Source: Ahaetulla prasina (lineage: Eukaryota > Chordata > Lepidosauria > Squamata > Colubridae). Taken from it: a DNA stretch of 64,000 nucleotides. The translations under genes and the position numbers were made by a program. Position 1 is the first letter of the stretch; every line of letters begins with the position of its first letter. Where the stretch lies: NCBI RefSeq assembly GCF_028640845.1, contig NC_080548.1, positions 4,582,314 to 4,646,313 on the forward strand. The letters are read 5' to 3'. Below the pieces are notes generated by a model. The model was not told the origin of the DNA and made no database searches. It saw nothing but the letters and a program-made list of their open reading frames with translations. This document shows, one piece after another, positions 21,420 to 32,560 of this stretch.

Positions 21420-23780
21420 CCTCTGTTCTTACAAAACTGCACCCATGCTAAACTCATAACCAGACACAGGACACCCAAAACCTTCCCAAGGAGTCAAACA
21501 TAAGTAAGGCAAAAACAGTTTCAGAAACAAAATACAATTCTTTGAAAAGTAATTGTTTCCTTGATGCTGTATCCCTGTACAGAAAAGAAGGCACATTGCT
21601 GCTTTGTATTTTGCCACCTTCTCAGTATGTATGTATGCATATGTTCATTTATACTGATGAATTAAGGACTTATGGTGGTTTACAACTCTACAGACAAACA
21701 GCCATATGATTAAAACATTCACAGCAAAAAATAAAAATAAGGAATGAATATTTACAGAAAATATAAAATCACCACAACCAATAATTAACTTACATAGCTA
21801 AGTTAGAAACTCAAACCAATCAAATAATTTGGAAATAAAAACAGGATAAGATGGCCGCACAACTAATTTCCAAACATTCAATGGAAAATTTTTTTAACCA
21901 ACTTCAGGAATTCTAAGATGATGTGAGATAGAGGGCAGAGGAATTTTTCTATATGTGTCCTTATACATGGAATTGAAATAACAAAAAATCTGGAAGGGCT
22001 GGACACCAAAGAAGCTGCCAACAGATGTGTTGGGGCTCCAGATGTGCATGGAGATCTCTGTTTGAAACCTCATGGTCTCACCACAGCTGGAAGGCCTCAG
22101 TTGGAGAAAACCAAGGGAAGGAAATATGGTTTTCCCTCACTAATCTGTTCATATTTTTAAATCCCCAGTGAATTTCTGGTCCCTTGTTTTGCCAAGGGCA
22201 GTTTAGCTGTTCAGAGCCTGTGTGTGCTGCATCCAAGTACCTGGGATGACTCTGGCCCTGATTACATGGTAGTTCTACTTTGTGTATAGGTTGCCACCAG
22301 CATTCCCCTTTTTTGCAACATTCCTGATTCAAAGCATGAACCTGGTACTTAAAAAAATAGGACACTTTGCCCAGGAAGTGTTGGCACTGTTGTGATTATT
22401 GTGCAGCCTGAGTGCCTGAGGCAGTAATTCCAGGGGACACCCTTGTTTTGTGTACTAATCACTATACATATATCTGCAAGCAGATATTTGTACAAGCGGA
22501 GATAACTAAGTACTTCCCGTCTTCCTCTGGGAAAGGGGGCAACATTCAGGGTGTATCATTTGATGTGTAACACTTTGCTCACACATGTGAACTCACTGTT
22601 CTGGGGATGGAGTGCCTACCGGTATTTCAAAGGCTTGTTCCTGTTCCTCCCTTGTGGAAGTGCAACTTAGGTATACATCTTCCAGAGCTCTGGATCCCCC
22701 CATCTGTGCCCATCCCTGGTAAACCTAGGATCCTTCAAAGAAAAGATCTTTTATTCTGCAGTTTTTCTTGTTCCTCTCTGTCTTGCAGAATGGGGCTCCC
22801 AGGACTCCTGAGCCTGGAAAAGGGAAAGGATGCTGCTCAGCTTTGCCTGCTATTCTTGGAAAAGCTTGGAGGGGTGTGTGTTGGGCAGCCGATGCCTTTT
22901 CCCTGTTCCCAGTAACTGCCTTGCTTCCTTCCGGCCCTGCCTGCCTGCCCCTCCTCCCTGCCGGCTGCATCTGCTGGTGGGAAAGGCTGCCTGGCGTTGG
23001 GAGGCTTTGGCAGCAGAGCGGCTCAGCTGAAGAGGAAGCCTGCAGCACTCCAGTGACCCACTAACCTTCTTCTTCCCAGAAGAGCCTGCAACAAAGCAGC
23101 CAGCCTGTGAGGGCTCTCTCTCTCTCTCTCTCACTGATCGCCTCCCTCGGGCACACATTCCCTTGCACGCCTGCCTCAGCTTGCAGATCCCTGGTTCACA
23201 CTGGCATCGTGTGGGGGCTTCCCTCCTTTGCTCATATGTGAGGATGTGTGCACACTGCCAAGGCCTCCTCCCCCCCCCAGTAGGCCCTTCCCTCGCACAT
23301 CCCCCCCACCTCTCTCTCTCACACACATACACACCAACGCTCATTGACGCATGCAAATGGCACCAAGGCAAAGTGGCTGGGCCCAGCCGTGAGACAGCTG
23401 GGTGACCTGAGTTCACAATGGATCACTTGGCTAAACTTTGCACATCTGAAATAGTTAAGGATTTTGTGGTCCTTGCTGGGGATGCACTGTTCTTTTGTTG
23501 TTAAGCTCACCAGATGTCTCCTACTTTGCAAGGAGCTTTGTGAAAATCTTGCAACAGCTAAACTGAGATATGTTAAAGTCTCCTGAGCATCTGATTGTAA
23601 TTCACAAATGTCTTAATCAACCTCCGTTGTTCTGCTTTCTTTCCAGGTACTTGCTTGCTCACAAACCTATCTTTATTTCTGACAGAGGAGTGCCTTCCTT
23701 CTGTCACTTATTCATGTCCTTACTTGCACACCTAACCTCCTTCTAGCTTGCTCATGCACAAACACACACAACATTTCTCA
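21420..23780. other. No recognisable gene; old LINE-like patch
   Basis: About 21640-21860 resembles a decayed LINE tail (TTATGGTGGTTTACAACTC). The stretch 22600-23350 is GC- and CT-rich, with one acceptor-like pyrimidine tract ending CAG before 22791, but no conserved protein. A (CT)n run lies at about 23117-23134. Confidence 0.45.
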
Positions 23781-24010
23781 GTCTAAAACAGGGGTCCCTA
23801 ACCTTTTGGACCTCAGGGACCACCAAGTTCATAATTTTAAATCCCACGGACCACTGTGGTGTGGGGGAGGCTCAGGCGCCTTTAACCGGTGCACCATTAT
23901 TATTTTTTACACAACATAACCAAGGCAATGCAGCAAAGAAAGCAAAGCTAAAGAATCTCAGTTCTCCGGCTTCATGCTAAGTTTCTTTTAAGAATTTATA
24001 CTCATTCCCA

Positions 24011-24012
<2 letters not shown>

Positions 24013-24091
<79 letters not shown>
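24013..24091. repeat. (TTA)n microsatellite
   Basis: About 26 near-perfect TTA units inside the hAT element. Confidence 0.9.
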
Positions 24092-24092
<1 letters not shown>

Positions 24093-24843
24093 TATTAGAT
24101 TTTTATATATTTATTAGATTTATATATTAAATGCATAGGCATATTCGTACCTGGGATTTATCCACCAATCCAATACAAAGAGAAGTCTTTAAAGCCCGGT
24201 GTTTCTAAATCTTTGTTTTAAATAACGCAGGCAAAAAAAAAAGCAGGTTGGAAACAAATGGAGGACTTGGGAAAGTAATGGTTGGGGGATAAAAATCAAT
24301 GAGAAAATGGGAGGTGTCAGAAAGGGATGGCCGATGTAAATAATTTTTTTTTAAAATCACAGTCAAAGAGGATTTGAGCAGCTAATGCTGGAAAAGTGAA
24401 CTTTTGAAAGTGCCAGCTGGGTACAAAAAGAGGAAGGGTCTTTTTTTTTTCCCCAGAAAGAGTCGCAGGGAAAGAAGGGGAAAGAACCAGGCGGGAGACA
24501 AGCCTTTGTGCGGAAAAGTCAGGCAAAGATACCCTACTACCAGGTTTCCTTCTCCTCCTCCTCCTGAACCACTGCTGCTCTTTTTCCTTTTCTTCCTGGC
24601 CATAGCCACCCAACCTCTGAAGATCCAGTATTTCCACCTCATCCAAAAGGCTGGCTGGGGGCAGAAGGATTGGAAGGGGTGGTGAGGGCTTTGTGGGGTC
24701 CCCCTGATGGGGGATGGCTTGAAGTAGACAAAGGGCTCGACCTGCCAGCTGGAGGGGAGCTGCTGCGGGGGACTGATGAGAGGGCGCTTGGGGCTTGGAG
24801 TGCTTAGGGCTCGGAGCAGTAAACCACATCCAGGAAGCACTAC

Positions 24844-25059
24844 AGCAGAGAGAAGCAGCCAGAGTCAACCCTGGCTTTGCTGTCCATTGCAGGTGCTAGA
24901 TTGGCCCCCTGCAAACTCTCATCTCTTGAGGAGCCCGGCCAAAGTTTCCCGTGCTGCTTCAGCAAGTGCTTGTTGAGAGACAGAGAGTTTGCAGGGGGCT
25001 GATCTAGCATCTGCAATGGACAGCAAAGCCAGGATTGACTCTGGCTGTTTCTCTCTGCT
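24844..25059. repeat. Foldback inside the hAT element
   Basis: Arms 24844-24925 and 24977-25059 are near-perfect reverse complements (both read CCCTGCAAACTCTC and CTTTGCTGTCCATTGCAG in opposite senses), separated by about 51 bp. Transcribed RNA would form a stem of roughly 80 bp. Confidence 0.85.
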
Positions 25060-25253
25060 AACAGGCAGCCAAGCTAACTGCCTGAAGGACCCCATCCTGT
25101 CTCTGGGAGTCAAAGTGCTGAGGCGTGAGCAGCACAGGAAACCTTGGCTGGGCTCCTCGAGAGAAATGCAAAGATTTCTCTGCGGACCACCAAAATTTTC
25201 TCACGGACCACCAATGGTCTGCGGACTACCGGTTGGTGACCACTGGTCTAAAA

Positions 25254-26002
25254 TGTTCAGACAGTTCTCTTGAAAAGGAGCCCTCCAAACCATAATATCT
25301 ATCAGCCTGCTGGCAGTTTATCTCTCTTGTTTATGGGGGGAAAGAAGTCAACAAGGAGTCAGCAGCCCCCTTGTCTTTGGAGCCTTCACCTCCTATTACA
25401 GCCAGTATCTTGGCTGATCTGCAGTTCAGCAGCCCTCAGATTCAAACTGGGCTTGTAGCCATCTCAGCTCCATTCCTGCCTGGCTGGGTTGACTTTCAGC
25501 GGCTTTGAAGGCAGCACCCCAAGGATCTCCCTCTTTCAGGATGGAGGGATGACCACCTATTTCCTCATGGTTTTGAATCAGCTGGATGTCCATGCTGCTT
25601 CATCCATGGTTAAGGGGTTGACATCTGGGACAGAACGGGATGCCAAGAGTGATCTTTAGGGGGTTTGAGAAACCCAGCCCACCAACCTTCAGTACAGCAG
25701 GGAGTGACAGCTCATAAGAAACTGGAAAGCTTTCCTCAAGCTCATGTCTTGGTGTCTTGGTGTCATTCATCGTGTTTTCTCAGCCACAAATGGAAGCGAT
25801 TAGCTCTTGTATTCTGCAGATTTGTTTTCCTGCTTCCCAACCTAGCCTTCAGCTTGCGGATTTCCTTGGTCAGGATGATCCCCCATCTGGCCTCTTGAGC
25901 TTTCTGAGATCAGCTAAAGTTGGCCAAGTGCTATTCCCCAGGTGGTGTAACAGATTTCTTTCACTAAGCTTGACTCCTGCTAAGTCCATGAATGGGGGGA
26001 AT
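25254..26002. other. No recognisable gene
   Basis: About 750 bp without a feature I can identify. It could include a remnant of the missing 3' part of G4, but no Gypsy motif is visible. Confidence 0.4.
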
Positions 26003-26052
26003 GATGGTGTGGACAACTTCTTCCCTGCTTGGAAGAAGTTGTCCACACCATC
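26003..26052. repeat. Perfect palindrome at the truncated end of G4
   Basis: GATGGTGTGGACAACTTCTTCC at 26003-26024 is followed by a 6-base spacer and its exact reverse complement at 26031-26052. The right arm is G4 coding sequence just after the ADALSRKPQF-type RNase H/integrase linker. Confidence 0.9.
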
Positions 26053-27201
26053 GAATTGCGGCTTTCTCGATAGGGCATCAGCTAGTAGATACTTTCCCGC
26101 TGGATGTACTTCAGCTCAAATTTGAACCCCCCTGAAGTACTGTGCCCAGCGGATTTGTTTGGGAGACAGCTTCCTGGGGTTTTTTAGAGCTTTGATATTT
26201 TTATGACCAGTCCAGACCTTGAAGATCACTTTACCCCCTTCTAGAAAATGCCTCCAGGAGAGGAGAGGGGAGCCCAGTGGACTGTATAGGCTTCTTTGTC
26301 CCAGATGGCCCACCTTCTTTTGGTGTCGGTGAGCTTCTTGGACACATAGGCACAGGGTAGGAGCTGTCCCTGTGGGTTCTTTTGCAGGAGCAGGCTGCCA
26401 TGGCCACGTCAATGGCATCCACTTGGATGATAAATTGCCATTCTAGGTCAGGGTTCTGGAGGATCAGCTCCTCAGCGAAGAGCCGTTTTAACTTTTCAAA
26501 GGTTTTTTGACAGTCTATTGACCAAGAGAGCAGTTGGCTTGGTCATGGCTTCACAGGGGTTGACATAAGCTGTCTGTAGAAATTTGCAAATCCCAGGAAG
26601 CTTTGAAGTTGTTTGCAGGTGTGTGGGGGTTGCCAGTCTAGCACCGCTTTACTTTTCCTGGGTCCATTTCCACACCTTCGCTGGATATTCGGTAGCCTAG
26701 GTAGTCAAGGGAGGTTTGGTGGAATTCACATTTTGACAGCTTTGCGTAGAGTTTAGCGGCAAGGAGTTTTTTTAGCACCTGCCACACTAGCTTTACGTGT
26801 TCCTTGAGGGTCTCGCTGAATATGAGAATGTCATTAAGGTAAACTAGAACCCCTTTGAATAAATGTTTATGGAGCACCTCATTGATTAATTGCATGAAGA
26901 CTGCTGGGGCCCCTTGCAGTCCAAACTGCATGACTGTGAATTGGAAGTTGCCAAGCAGACAGTTAAAGGCTGTTTTCCTTTCATCTTCTTCTTTGATTCT
27001 GATGCAGTAGTAGGCTTCCCTCAAGTTTAGTTTGGTGAACATCTTGCCCATGGCTAAGTGGTTTAGCATGTCCTTCATAAATGGGAGGGGGTAGGTGTTC
27101 TCCATGCACATGGCATTAATTCCACAAAAATCAATGCAAAGCCTCATCCCCCATCTTTTTTTTCTTTAAACAGTACTGGGGTAGCTACCCTGACTTTGTG
27201 G
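26053..27201 (-). pseudogene. G4 reverse transcriptase core and RNase H
   Basis: 27147-26638 is open: MRLCIDFCGINAMCMENTYP, FTKLNLREAYYCIRI, FQFTVMQFGLQGAPAVFMQ, then YLND where the family has YxDD, and [19 protein letters not shown]. 26500-26100 carries the RNase H region in broken frames, ending SPKQIRWAQYFRG and a tether like ADALSRK. The RT fingers lie on the other side of G3, at 31869-32237. The YLND change in the catalytic box suggests an inactive polymerase. Confidence 0.85.
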
Positions 27202-27587
27202 TATCATGCCTGGAAGCCATACTACCTTGGTGCCTTCAGGATCCAGGCCTGCCACTGTGGGAAGTTGGGAGGGGGGATTGCATGAGTGAAGTAGAATTAG
27301 CCATAACAAAACTTTACAGAGAAGTTCAAGGCCATGGTGTCCAACAGCTGGGTTGAGAAGAAAGTGGAGGTTGTCTTCTGTACACGAAGGAACTGATTGG
27401 AGCTGTGGTGGACATGTGGGAGAAGTGGGCAAGGTCTTGAACTTTCTTTTGGGTGAGGAAAACCCGGAAACTCTCAGATTCCAGTTTCCCCGATGAGCCA
27501 ATGTGACATCTCTAATAAAAGTTAGCTTTGAGGAACTGCATGCCTCGGAGTTTGATTTTGTTGGGGATGTTACTTGGAACCCTGACA
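27202..27587 (+). repeat. G3 5' LTR (386 bp)
   Basis: Begins TATCATGCCTGG (TA in place of the TG in the 3' copy) and ends AACCCTGACA. It contains a TAATAAAAG poly(A) signal. The candidate RNA start AGATTCCAGTT is at 27476-27486. Confidence 0.85.
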
Positions 27588-27589
27588 TT

Positions 27590-27600
27590 AACCCGAATCT
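27590..27600 (+). promoter_or_regulatory. G3 primer-binding site, self-priming type
   Basis: Two bases after the LTR the sequence is AACCCGAATCT, which does not begin with the TGG needed for tRNA CCA pairing. Its reverse complement AGATTCGGGTT is present with one mismatch in the G3 3' LTR (31751-31761) and with two in the 5' LTR, upstream of the poly(A) signal, where transcription would start. Tf1/sushi-group elements are known to prime from an 11-nt 5' RNA end. Confidence 0.65.
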
Positions 27601-27701
27601 CCCTTTAATTTAAAACTGCTTCCTCGAAACTTGAGGAGCTGTCTGTGGTCCTGAGCCCCAAGCGCCGACCCGATCCCAGGTGACACAAAGACTCAGGGAA
27701 G

Positions 27702-28137
27702 ATGGAGGAGAAGAAGAAATCTCTGGAGGCAACAACAGGCACGGGCTCAGCAGCTGTTACTGGGACCCTCTTCTCTCCCTCCCATGGGATGGAAGAAGTG
27801 ATGAAGGCCATGGAGGCTGCCCACCAGATGGGTGCTCGACCTAAGTGGAGCTTGCGGCAGGGCCTGTCCACACTGAGTGAGGCTTACTACCCAGGCCAGG
27901 GGTGGGTGCAGTGCCAGTGGATGCCACTGCAGATGCAATTCCCGCAACAAGGAACTGGCCAACAGCCAGTGCCCACCGCAGCACCTACTCCTTCTGAATG
28001 ACTTTCGATTGGACCCCGGGGGAGCTGGTGTATTTCCTGGACCACATCTGGTCCCACATAGACCAATATGGGAACCAGTACCCCTCCAACTGGGAGTTGT
28101 TCTCAGCCATTGCAGAGGGCATGAATGAGGGTGAGGC
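27702..28137 (+). pseudogene. G3 gag
   Basis: ATG 27702 (MEEKKKSLEATTGTGSA) matches the G4 gag start at 35625. A frameshift near 27985 breaks it; the other frame reads through a capsid-like segment to about 28137, where a stop follows. There is no zinc knuckle before the pol-like sequence at 28184, so the C-terminal part of gag is deleted. Confidence 0.7.
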
Positions 28138-28183
28138 ATCAGAGTAGATAGCCGAACTCCATGATGAAGGGGCACCAGAGTCA

Positions 28184-29032
28184 GTGAGGCGTGGATACCC
28201 TACCCCCAAGATTGTGACCCAAAAAGGACAGAACCCTCCAGAGCCAGCCGCCCCAGCCTGGGACATCCTTCCGGGCAGCCAGCAGGTGCCAAAGGAATAC
28301 CAGGACTTGAGGGGGGTGTTCAGTGAGGAGGATTGCAATTTCCTCTCCCTTCACCGCCCAACCGACTGCGTGATAGAATTCGAGCCGGGGGCGAAACTAC
28401 CCAATCTGAAAATGTCATTCGGATTGCAAGGGACCCCCGTCGTCTTCATGCAGTTCATTAATGAGATTCTGCATGATCAACTATACAAAGGGGTTCTGGT
28501 CTATTTGAATTACATTCTTATATTATTATTATTTATTATTTATTTGATTTTTATACCGCCCTTCTCCCGAAGGACTTATATGCAGCAAAACACTGGAGAA
28601 ACATGTAAAACTTATCTGACAAGTGCTGAAAAAACTGCTTGCCGCCAAGCTCTACGCAAAGCTGTCAAAGTGCAAGTTTCACAAACTTCGCTGGACTACT
28701 TAGGCTACCGAATTTCCAGTGAAGGCATAGAAATGGATCCTGGCAAAGTTAGGGCCATTTTAGACTGGCAACCCCCATGCATCCGAAGACAGCTTCAAAG
28801 TTTCTTGGGCTTTACCAACTTCTATAGGCAGTTCATCCCAGCGTTCACTGAGGTGGCTCTACCCCTAATGGAACTGTTGAAAACAGGGTCCCCAACAGTG
28901 AAGCCAAAGCCATCACAGCCTACTGCCTGGACTATGGAGTGCCAAAGGGCATTTGAGAACCTAAAGGGACTTTTTCACACAAGAGCCGATCTTGCAGCAT
29001 CCAGAGCGGCAGTTCATCATCCAAGCCGATGA
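28184..29032 (+). pseudogene. G3 protease/RT remnant
   Basis: 282 open residues. VPKEYQDLRGVFSEEDCNFL and DCVIEFEPGAKLP (protease-RT linker) jump at about 28412 to FGLQGTPVVFMQFINEIL, a deletion of roughly 100 residues of RT. The catalytic box reads YLNY, followed by 17 foreign residues from a 51-bp LINE insertion (28524-28574) that keeps the frame. [20 protein letters not shown] and FLGFTNFYRQFIPAF follow. Confidence 0.85.
28524..28574 (-). mobile_element. 51-bp LINE tail insertion in the G3 RT
   Basis: The minus strand is the 3' hairpin block GTCCTTCGGGAGAAGGGCGG plus TATAAAAATC and an A/T tail. Flanked by CTTATAT on both sides (28517-28523 and 28575-28581). It is an extreme 5' truncation of the hairpin-tail LINE family. 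Confidence 0.8.
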
Positions 29033-29697
29033 CAGCAATGTGGCTGTCGACGCCATGCTCTTACAGAGGGACTCCAAGGGGCAATTGTTGCCATGCGCTT
29101 ACGTGTCCAAAAAACTCAACAACACGGTGAGGCGATGGGCCATCTGAAAAAAGAGGTGTATGCCATTCAATGGGCATTGCTCTCCTGGAGACACTTCCTG
29201 GAGGGTGGAAAAGTACCTTTTGAGGTCTGGACTGACCACAAAACCTAGAGGCCCTAAAGACCCCCAGGAAATTGTCCCCCAAGCAAGTCCACTGGGCTCA
29301 ATACTTCAGGCGCTTCAAATTTAAGTACATACCGGCAGGAAAAAAATATGCTGGTGGATGCGCTCTCCAGAAAACCTCAATTTGACAGCTGCCGGGAGGA
29401 GGTGGTCCCCGCCATAATCTCCCCCTCACAGTTGGCCGCCCAAGTCACCACCAGGAGCTGGACCAGGTGACCACCTGACCCCAACCATGAGGGATGGCAG
29501 CAAAATTAAAGGCAAAGCTGCCCAGTGACCCTTGGCTCAATGACAACCAAGGTGTCCTCATCATGAGGGAGGGACTGGTGTGGTAAGGATCCAAACTGTA
29601 TGTCCCAGCCAGCCTAAGACTCGAGATACTCCAATGTAGCCATGATTCCAAACAAGCTGGTCACTTTGGATTCCTGAAAACTTACTGGTGACCAAAA
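29033..29697 (+). pseudogene. G3 RNase H and integrase zinc region
   Basis: Broken frames carry the RNase H (VWTDHK-like at about 29228) and the SPKQVHWAQYF and ADALSRKP-type tether at about 29276-29370. The first part of integrase follows, with the HH half of its zinc motif near 29640-29665. Stops are present throughout. Confidence 0.7.
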
Positions 29698-31042
29698 ATG
29701 AAAGCAGAGGTGGAGGACTATGTCAAGAGTTGTGCCACCTGCACAGCGATGAAGAACAGACCCGGCAAGCCGCCAGGACTTCTGCAACAAGTGGCAGACC
29801 CTAGCAGGCCCTGGGAGGAAATCGCAATGGACTTCATAATAGAATTCTCAGAGAGTGGAGGGAGTACAGTGATAAAGACTATCATCTATCAGTTTTCCAA
29901 ACAAGCCCATTTCACCGCTTGCTCCAGACTACCCTCCTGTTCTGTCTCTGTCCTCACTTGTAACATGCTAGCCTACAGCGAGTGGGTTCATGGCTCCTAT
30001 CAGTCCTGGCTGGGAAAACGCAGCTGCCTGCCAAAAAGTTCAAACAGATTAAGACTTCAGCTCACTTCGACACGGTTCAGCTAATTTGCTTCCCGTGGAA
30101 CTGAGAGCAGTTCCAAAGCTCCTTATATATCCTGTGGGGTGAGGCTCCTGCCCCACCCTTCCCTTTGATGACGCCGTCTCTTTAATCTTCTGAAGCGCGG
30201 GTCGATCCAGGCTTGATTAGTATGATTATCAGCTGCGTCTGAAGGCGTAGCCTGAGGAAGGGAGGAATCAGGGGATGTCAGCCTCATTACGTCCTCCGAC
30301 TGGCCTGGTTCTGGTTCCTGGAGCCAGGCCAAAGGAATCGTTGCTTCTGAGGTAAGCCTTACCGGCCCTTCCCCCTCACTCTCAGAGTCACTTTCGGGCA
30401 TGGGGCCAGGTTCGGGGGCTGGAGCCACAACACCTCCATAAAGAAGCTAGCCAAACTCTTCATCAAGCACATCTATCAACTACACGGGGCTCCCTGCCGC
30501 ATAATCTCAGATAGAGGAGTCCAATTCACTGCCAAGTTCTGGAGAGAGTTCCTGAGGTCCATCGGGTCCACCCAGGGGCTCAGTTCAGCTTTCCATCCAA
30601 GCACAAATGGAGCCATTGAACGTATGAAAGCCATGGTGGAACAATACCTCAGATGCTATGTGGATTACCAACAGGAGAACTGGGAAGAATTATTGCCATT
30701 TGCAGAAGTGGCATACAACAACACTGTACATTCCAGCACAGAACTCACCCCTTTCCAAGTCACCAGTGGCATGGAATTTGTCCCCATGCCCGAACTGCTG
30801 AGAGAAACCTCCCCCCCCCACATCCATGTCACTGGCAGAATGGATGAAGTCATTAAAAAAGGGGTGGAAAAATTAAAAAAAAAAACCATCTCCCAAGCAG
30901 TGGCGGAATATAAAAAACAGACAGACAAACACCGTTCACTGCAGCCCCCTTTCAAGTGGTGGATAAAGTTTTCCTTCCCATCAAATACATAAAATTGAGG
31001 CTGCCGAGCAGAAAGTTAGGACCGAAGTTCCTAGGTCCTTTC
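29698..31042 (+). pseudogene. G3 integrase
   Basis: 29698-29937 holds [17 protein letters not shown] and AMDFIIEF (first catalytic Asp). After the solo LTR, about 30433-30992 holds [20 protein letters not shown] (second Asp), the GAIERM segment (Glu) and HSSTELTPFQVTSGMEFVPM. The GPY-type [14 protein letters not shown] segment lies near 31003. All three catalytic residues are present, but the LTR and frameshifts interrupt the frame. Confidence 0.8.
29938..30432 (-). mobile_element. Solo LTR, 495 bp, in the G3 integrase
   Basis: On the minus strand TGTTGTGGCTCC to GACAGAACA, with exact 5-bp target duplication CCTCC (29933-29937 and 30433-30437). A CTATATAAGGAG-like TATA box lies on the minus strand at about 30119-30130. 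No internal region remains, so it is the product of LTR-LTR recombination. The family is unidentified. Confidence 0.85.
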
Positions 31043-31420
31043 CCTATCATAAAGATAATTAACCCTGTGACGGTGCAGCTAAGCCTCCACTGCATATTGG
31101 GGAAAATACACCCCATATTTCATTGCAGCTTGCTCAAATGGGTGGTTGGGTTGAGCTTAAGACCCCAGACCCAACCACCTCCCCCTCCCATTGTAGTACA
31201 AGGGGAAGCTCATTATGAAGTAAAGAAAATATTGGACTCCAGATTACATAGAGGTCAACTGCAATACCTTATACACTGGAAAGGGTACCCTTTGTTTGGA
31301 GCCACCTGGGTCAAGCGTTGGAACGTCAAGGGAGATAGGTTGATTAAGCAGTTCCATGATAAGTACCTGGACAAGCCAAAGGGTCCTCCCGGGGGGGAGG
31401 GGTGGTTAACTGTGTATTAA
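30956..31420 (+). pseudogene. G3 integrase C-terminus with chromodomain
   Basis: 154 residues: [20 protein letters not shown], then [20 protein letters not shown] and YLIHWKGYPLFGATWV, a chromodomain. In chromoviruses this domain binds chromatin marks and guides integration. The presence of a chromodomain separates the G3/G4/G6 family from G1 and G2. Confidence 0.85.
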
Positions 31421-31479
31421 CTCCCCTTACTATTACTCTCTTCGCAGGACACGCTTCTCATCTGAGGGGGGGGCCCTCC

Positions 31480-31863
31480 TGTCATGCCTGGAAGCCATAT
31501 TACCTTTGTGCCTTCAGGATCTATGTCTGCTACAATCCTACCATTGGAAATTGGGAGGGGGATTGCATGAATGAAGTAGAATTAGCCATAACGAAACTTT
31601 ACAGAGAAGTTCAAGGCCATGGTGACAGCTGTGCAGAGAAGAAAGTGGAGGTTGTCTTCTGAAGGAACTGATTGGAGCAGTGGTGGACATGTGGGAGAAG
31701 TGGGCAAGGTCCTGAACTTTCTTTTGGGTGAGGAAAACCCGGAAGCTCTCAGATTTGGGTTTTCCCAGATGTGCCAATGTGACATCTCTAATAAAAGTTA
31801 GCTTTGAAGAATTGCAAGCCTTGGAGTTTGATTTCGTTGGGGATATTACTTGGAACCCTGACA
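31480..31863 (+). repeat. G3 3' LTR (384 bp)
   Basis: TGTCATGCCTGG to ACCCTGACA, preceded by a purine-rich GAGGGGGGGG tract at about 31464-31473. AGATTTGGGTT at 31751-31761 is the self-priming candidate; a TAATAAAAG signal follows at about 31788. Confidence 0.85.
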
Positions 31864-31868
31864 TGTGG

Positions 31869-32560
31869 GTTGGATGAAGCTCTGCACTAAGTTGCTGAGA
31901 AAGTGGTTGTACTTTCTCAGCTCCTCCATTTCTTGTGGGGGGGAGTCATGGAGTACATCTTTGGCTTGGGCAGCTTAGCTCCTGGCACGAATTCAATCGC
32001 ACAATCTGTAGCACGGTGAGGGGGGAGGAAATTGCAATCTTCTTTGCTAAAGACTCCCAATAGGTCCCGGTATTCACTTGGCACTTGCAGGCTACCAGGC
32101 TGTCCATCCATTGTGGGGGCTGCGGCTTGTGGCTCGTTGGTGTTGTCATGGCTTACGACAACTTGGCATTGGTCTGGCTTTGTGGGGAGTAGTGGTCCAA
32201 TGCCTATATTTAGCTTCCTATAGCCATCCTCCCACATGATTTGGTCCCCATTTGTCTAGCCATGCGAGTTCCACTATGATCGATTCAGTCATTTTGGGAG
32301 CTATGACGAATCGAATGAGTTCTCGGTGACGGTTCATTTCTAGTCTGACCAGTTCTGTGACTAGAGTGGCCGGGGCTCCACCGATAAGTGTTCCATCGAC
32401 TTGTTCAAAGTGGATGGAGCATCCTAGGGGTCTCATACATATGTCTAGCTGCTCGACTATGGGGAGGCTAATGGCATCTGGTGCATCTGGTGTCTATGAT
32501 GGCCTCTTTTCCCCTGTTTCTGGCACTACTATCTGGATTTTGATAATAAAGGGGTGGTAA
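31869..32560 (-). pseudogene. G4 protease and RT N-terminus
   Basis: 32237-31917 reads SLQVPSEYRDLLGVFSKEDC and DCAIEFVPGAKLPKPK, then a frameshift toward the RT fingers at the G3 insertion point. 32560-32218 encodes a protease-like segment (IHFEQVDGTLIGGAPATLV and IIVELAWLDKWGPNHVGGW) in broken frames. The canonical protease Asp motif is not clearly readable. Confidence 0.7.

Larger units (their letters stand above)
23789..25245. mobile_element. hAT-type DNA element, 1.46 kb
   Basis: Ends CAGGGGTCCCTAACC and (reverse complement) CAGTGGTCACCAACC form terminal inverted repeats. The exact 8-bp target duplication GTCTAAAA lies at 23781-23788 and 25246-25253. No transposase is encoded, so it is non-autonomous. 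Inside are a (TTA)n microsatellite and a long foldback. Minus-strand frames of 152-183 residues across 24317-24868 are of low complexity and match nothing I know. Confidence 0.85.
27202..31863 (+). mobile_element. Sushi-like chromovirus G3, both LTRs
   Basis: Inserted in the G4 RT with an exact 5-bp target duplication TGTGG (27197-27201 and 31864-31868). LTRs at 27202-27587 and 31480-31863. The pol order is protease/RT, RNase H, integrase, chromodomain. Part of gag-protease-RT is deleted (near 28412), and the element was later hit by a LINE tail (28524-28574) and a solo LTR (29938-30432). LTRs differ at many sites, so the insertion is not recent. Confidence 0.9.

Noticed and set aside
22600..22920. 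A possible host exon after a pyrimidine tract ending CAG at 22790.
   Set aside because: The frame is short, ends in a stop without a donor site I can support, and resembles no known protein.
24317..24868. A 183-residue minus-strand gene.
   Set aside because: It lies inside a hAT element, overlaps another long frame and is low-complexity P/S/R-rich sequence.
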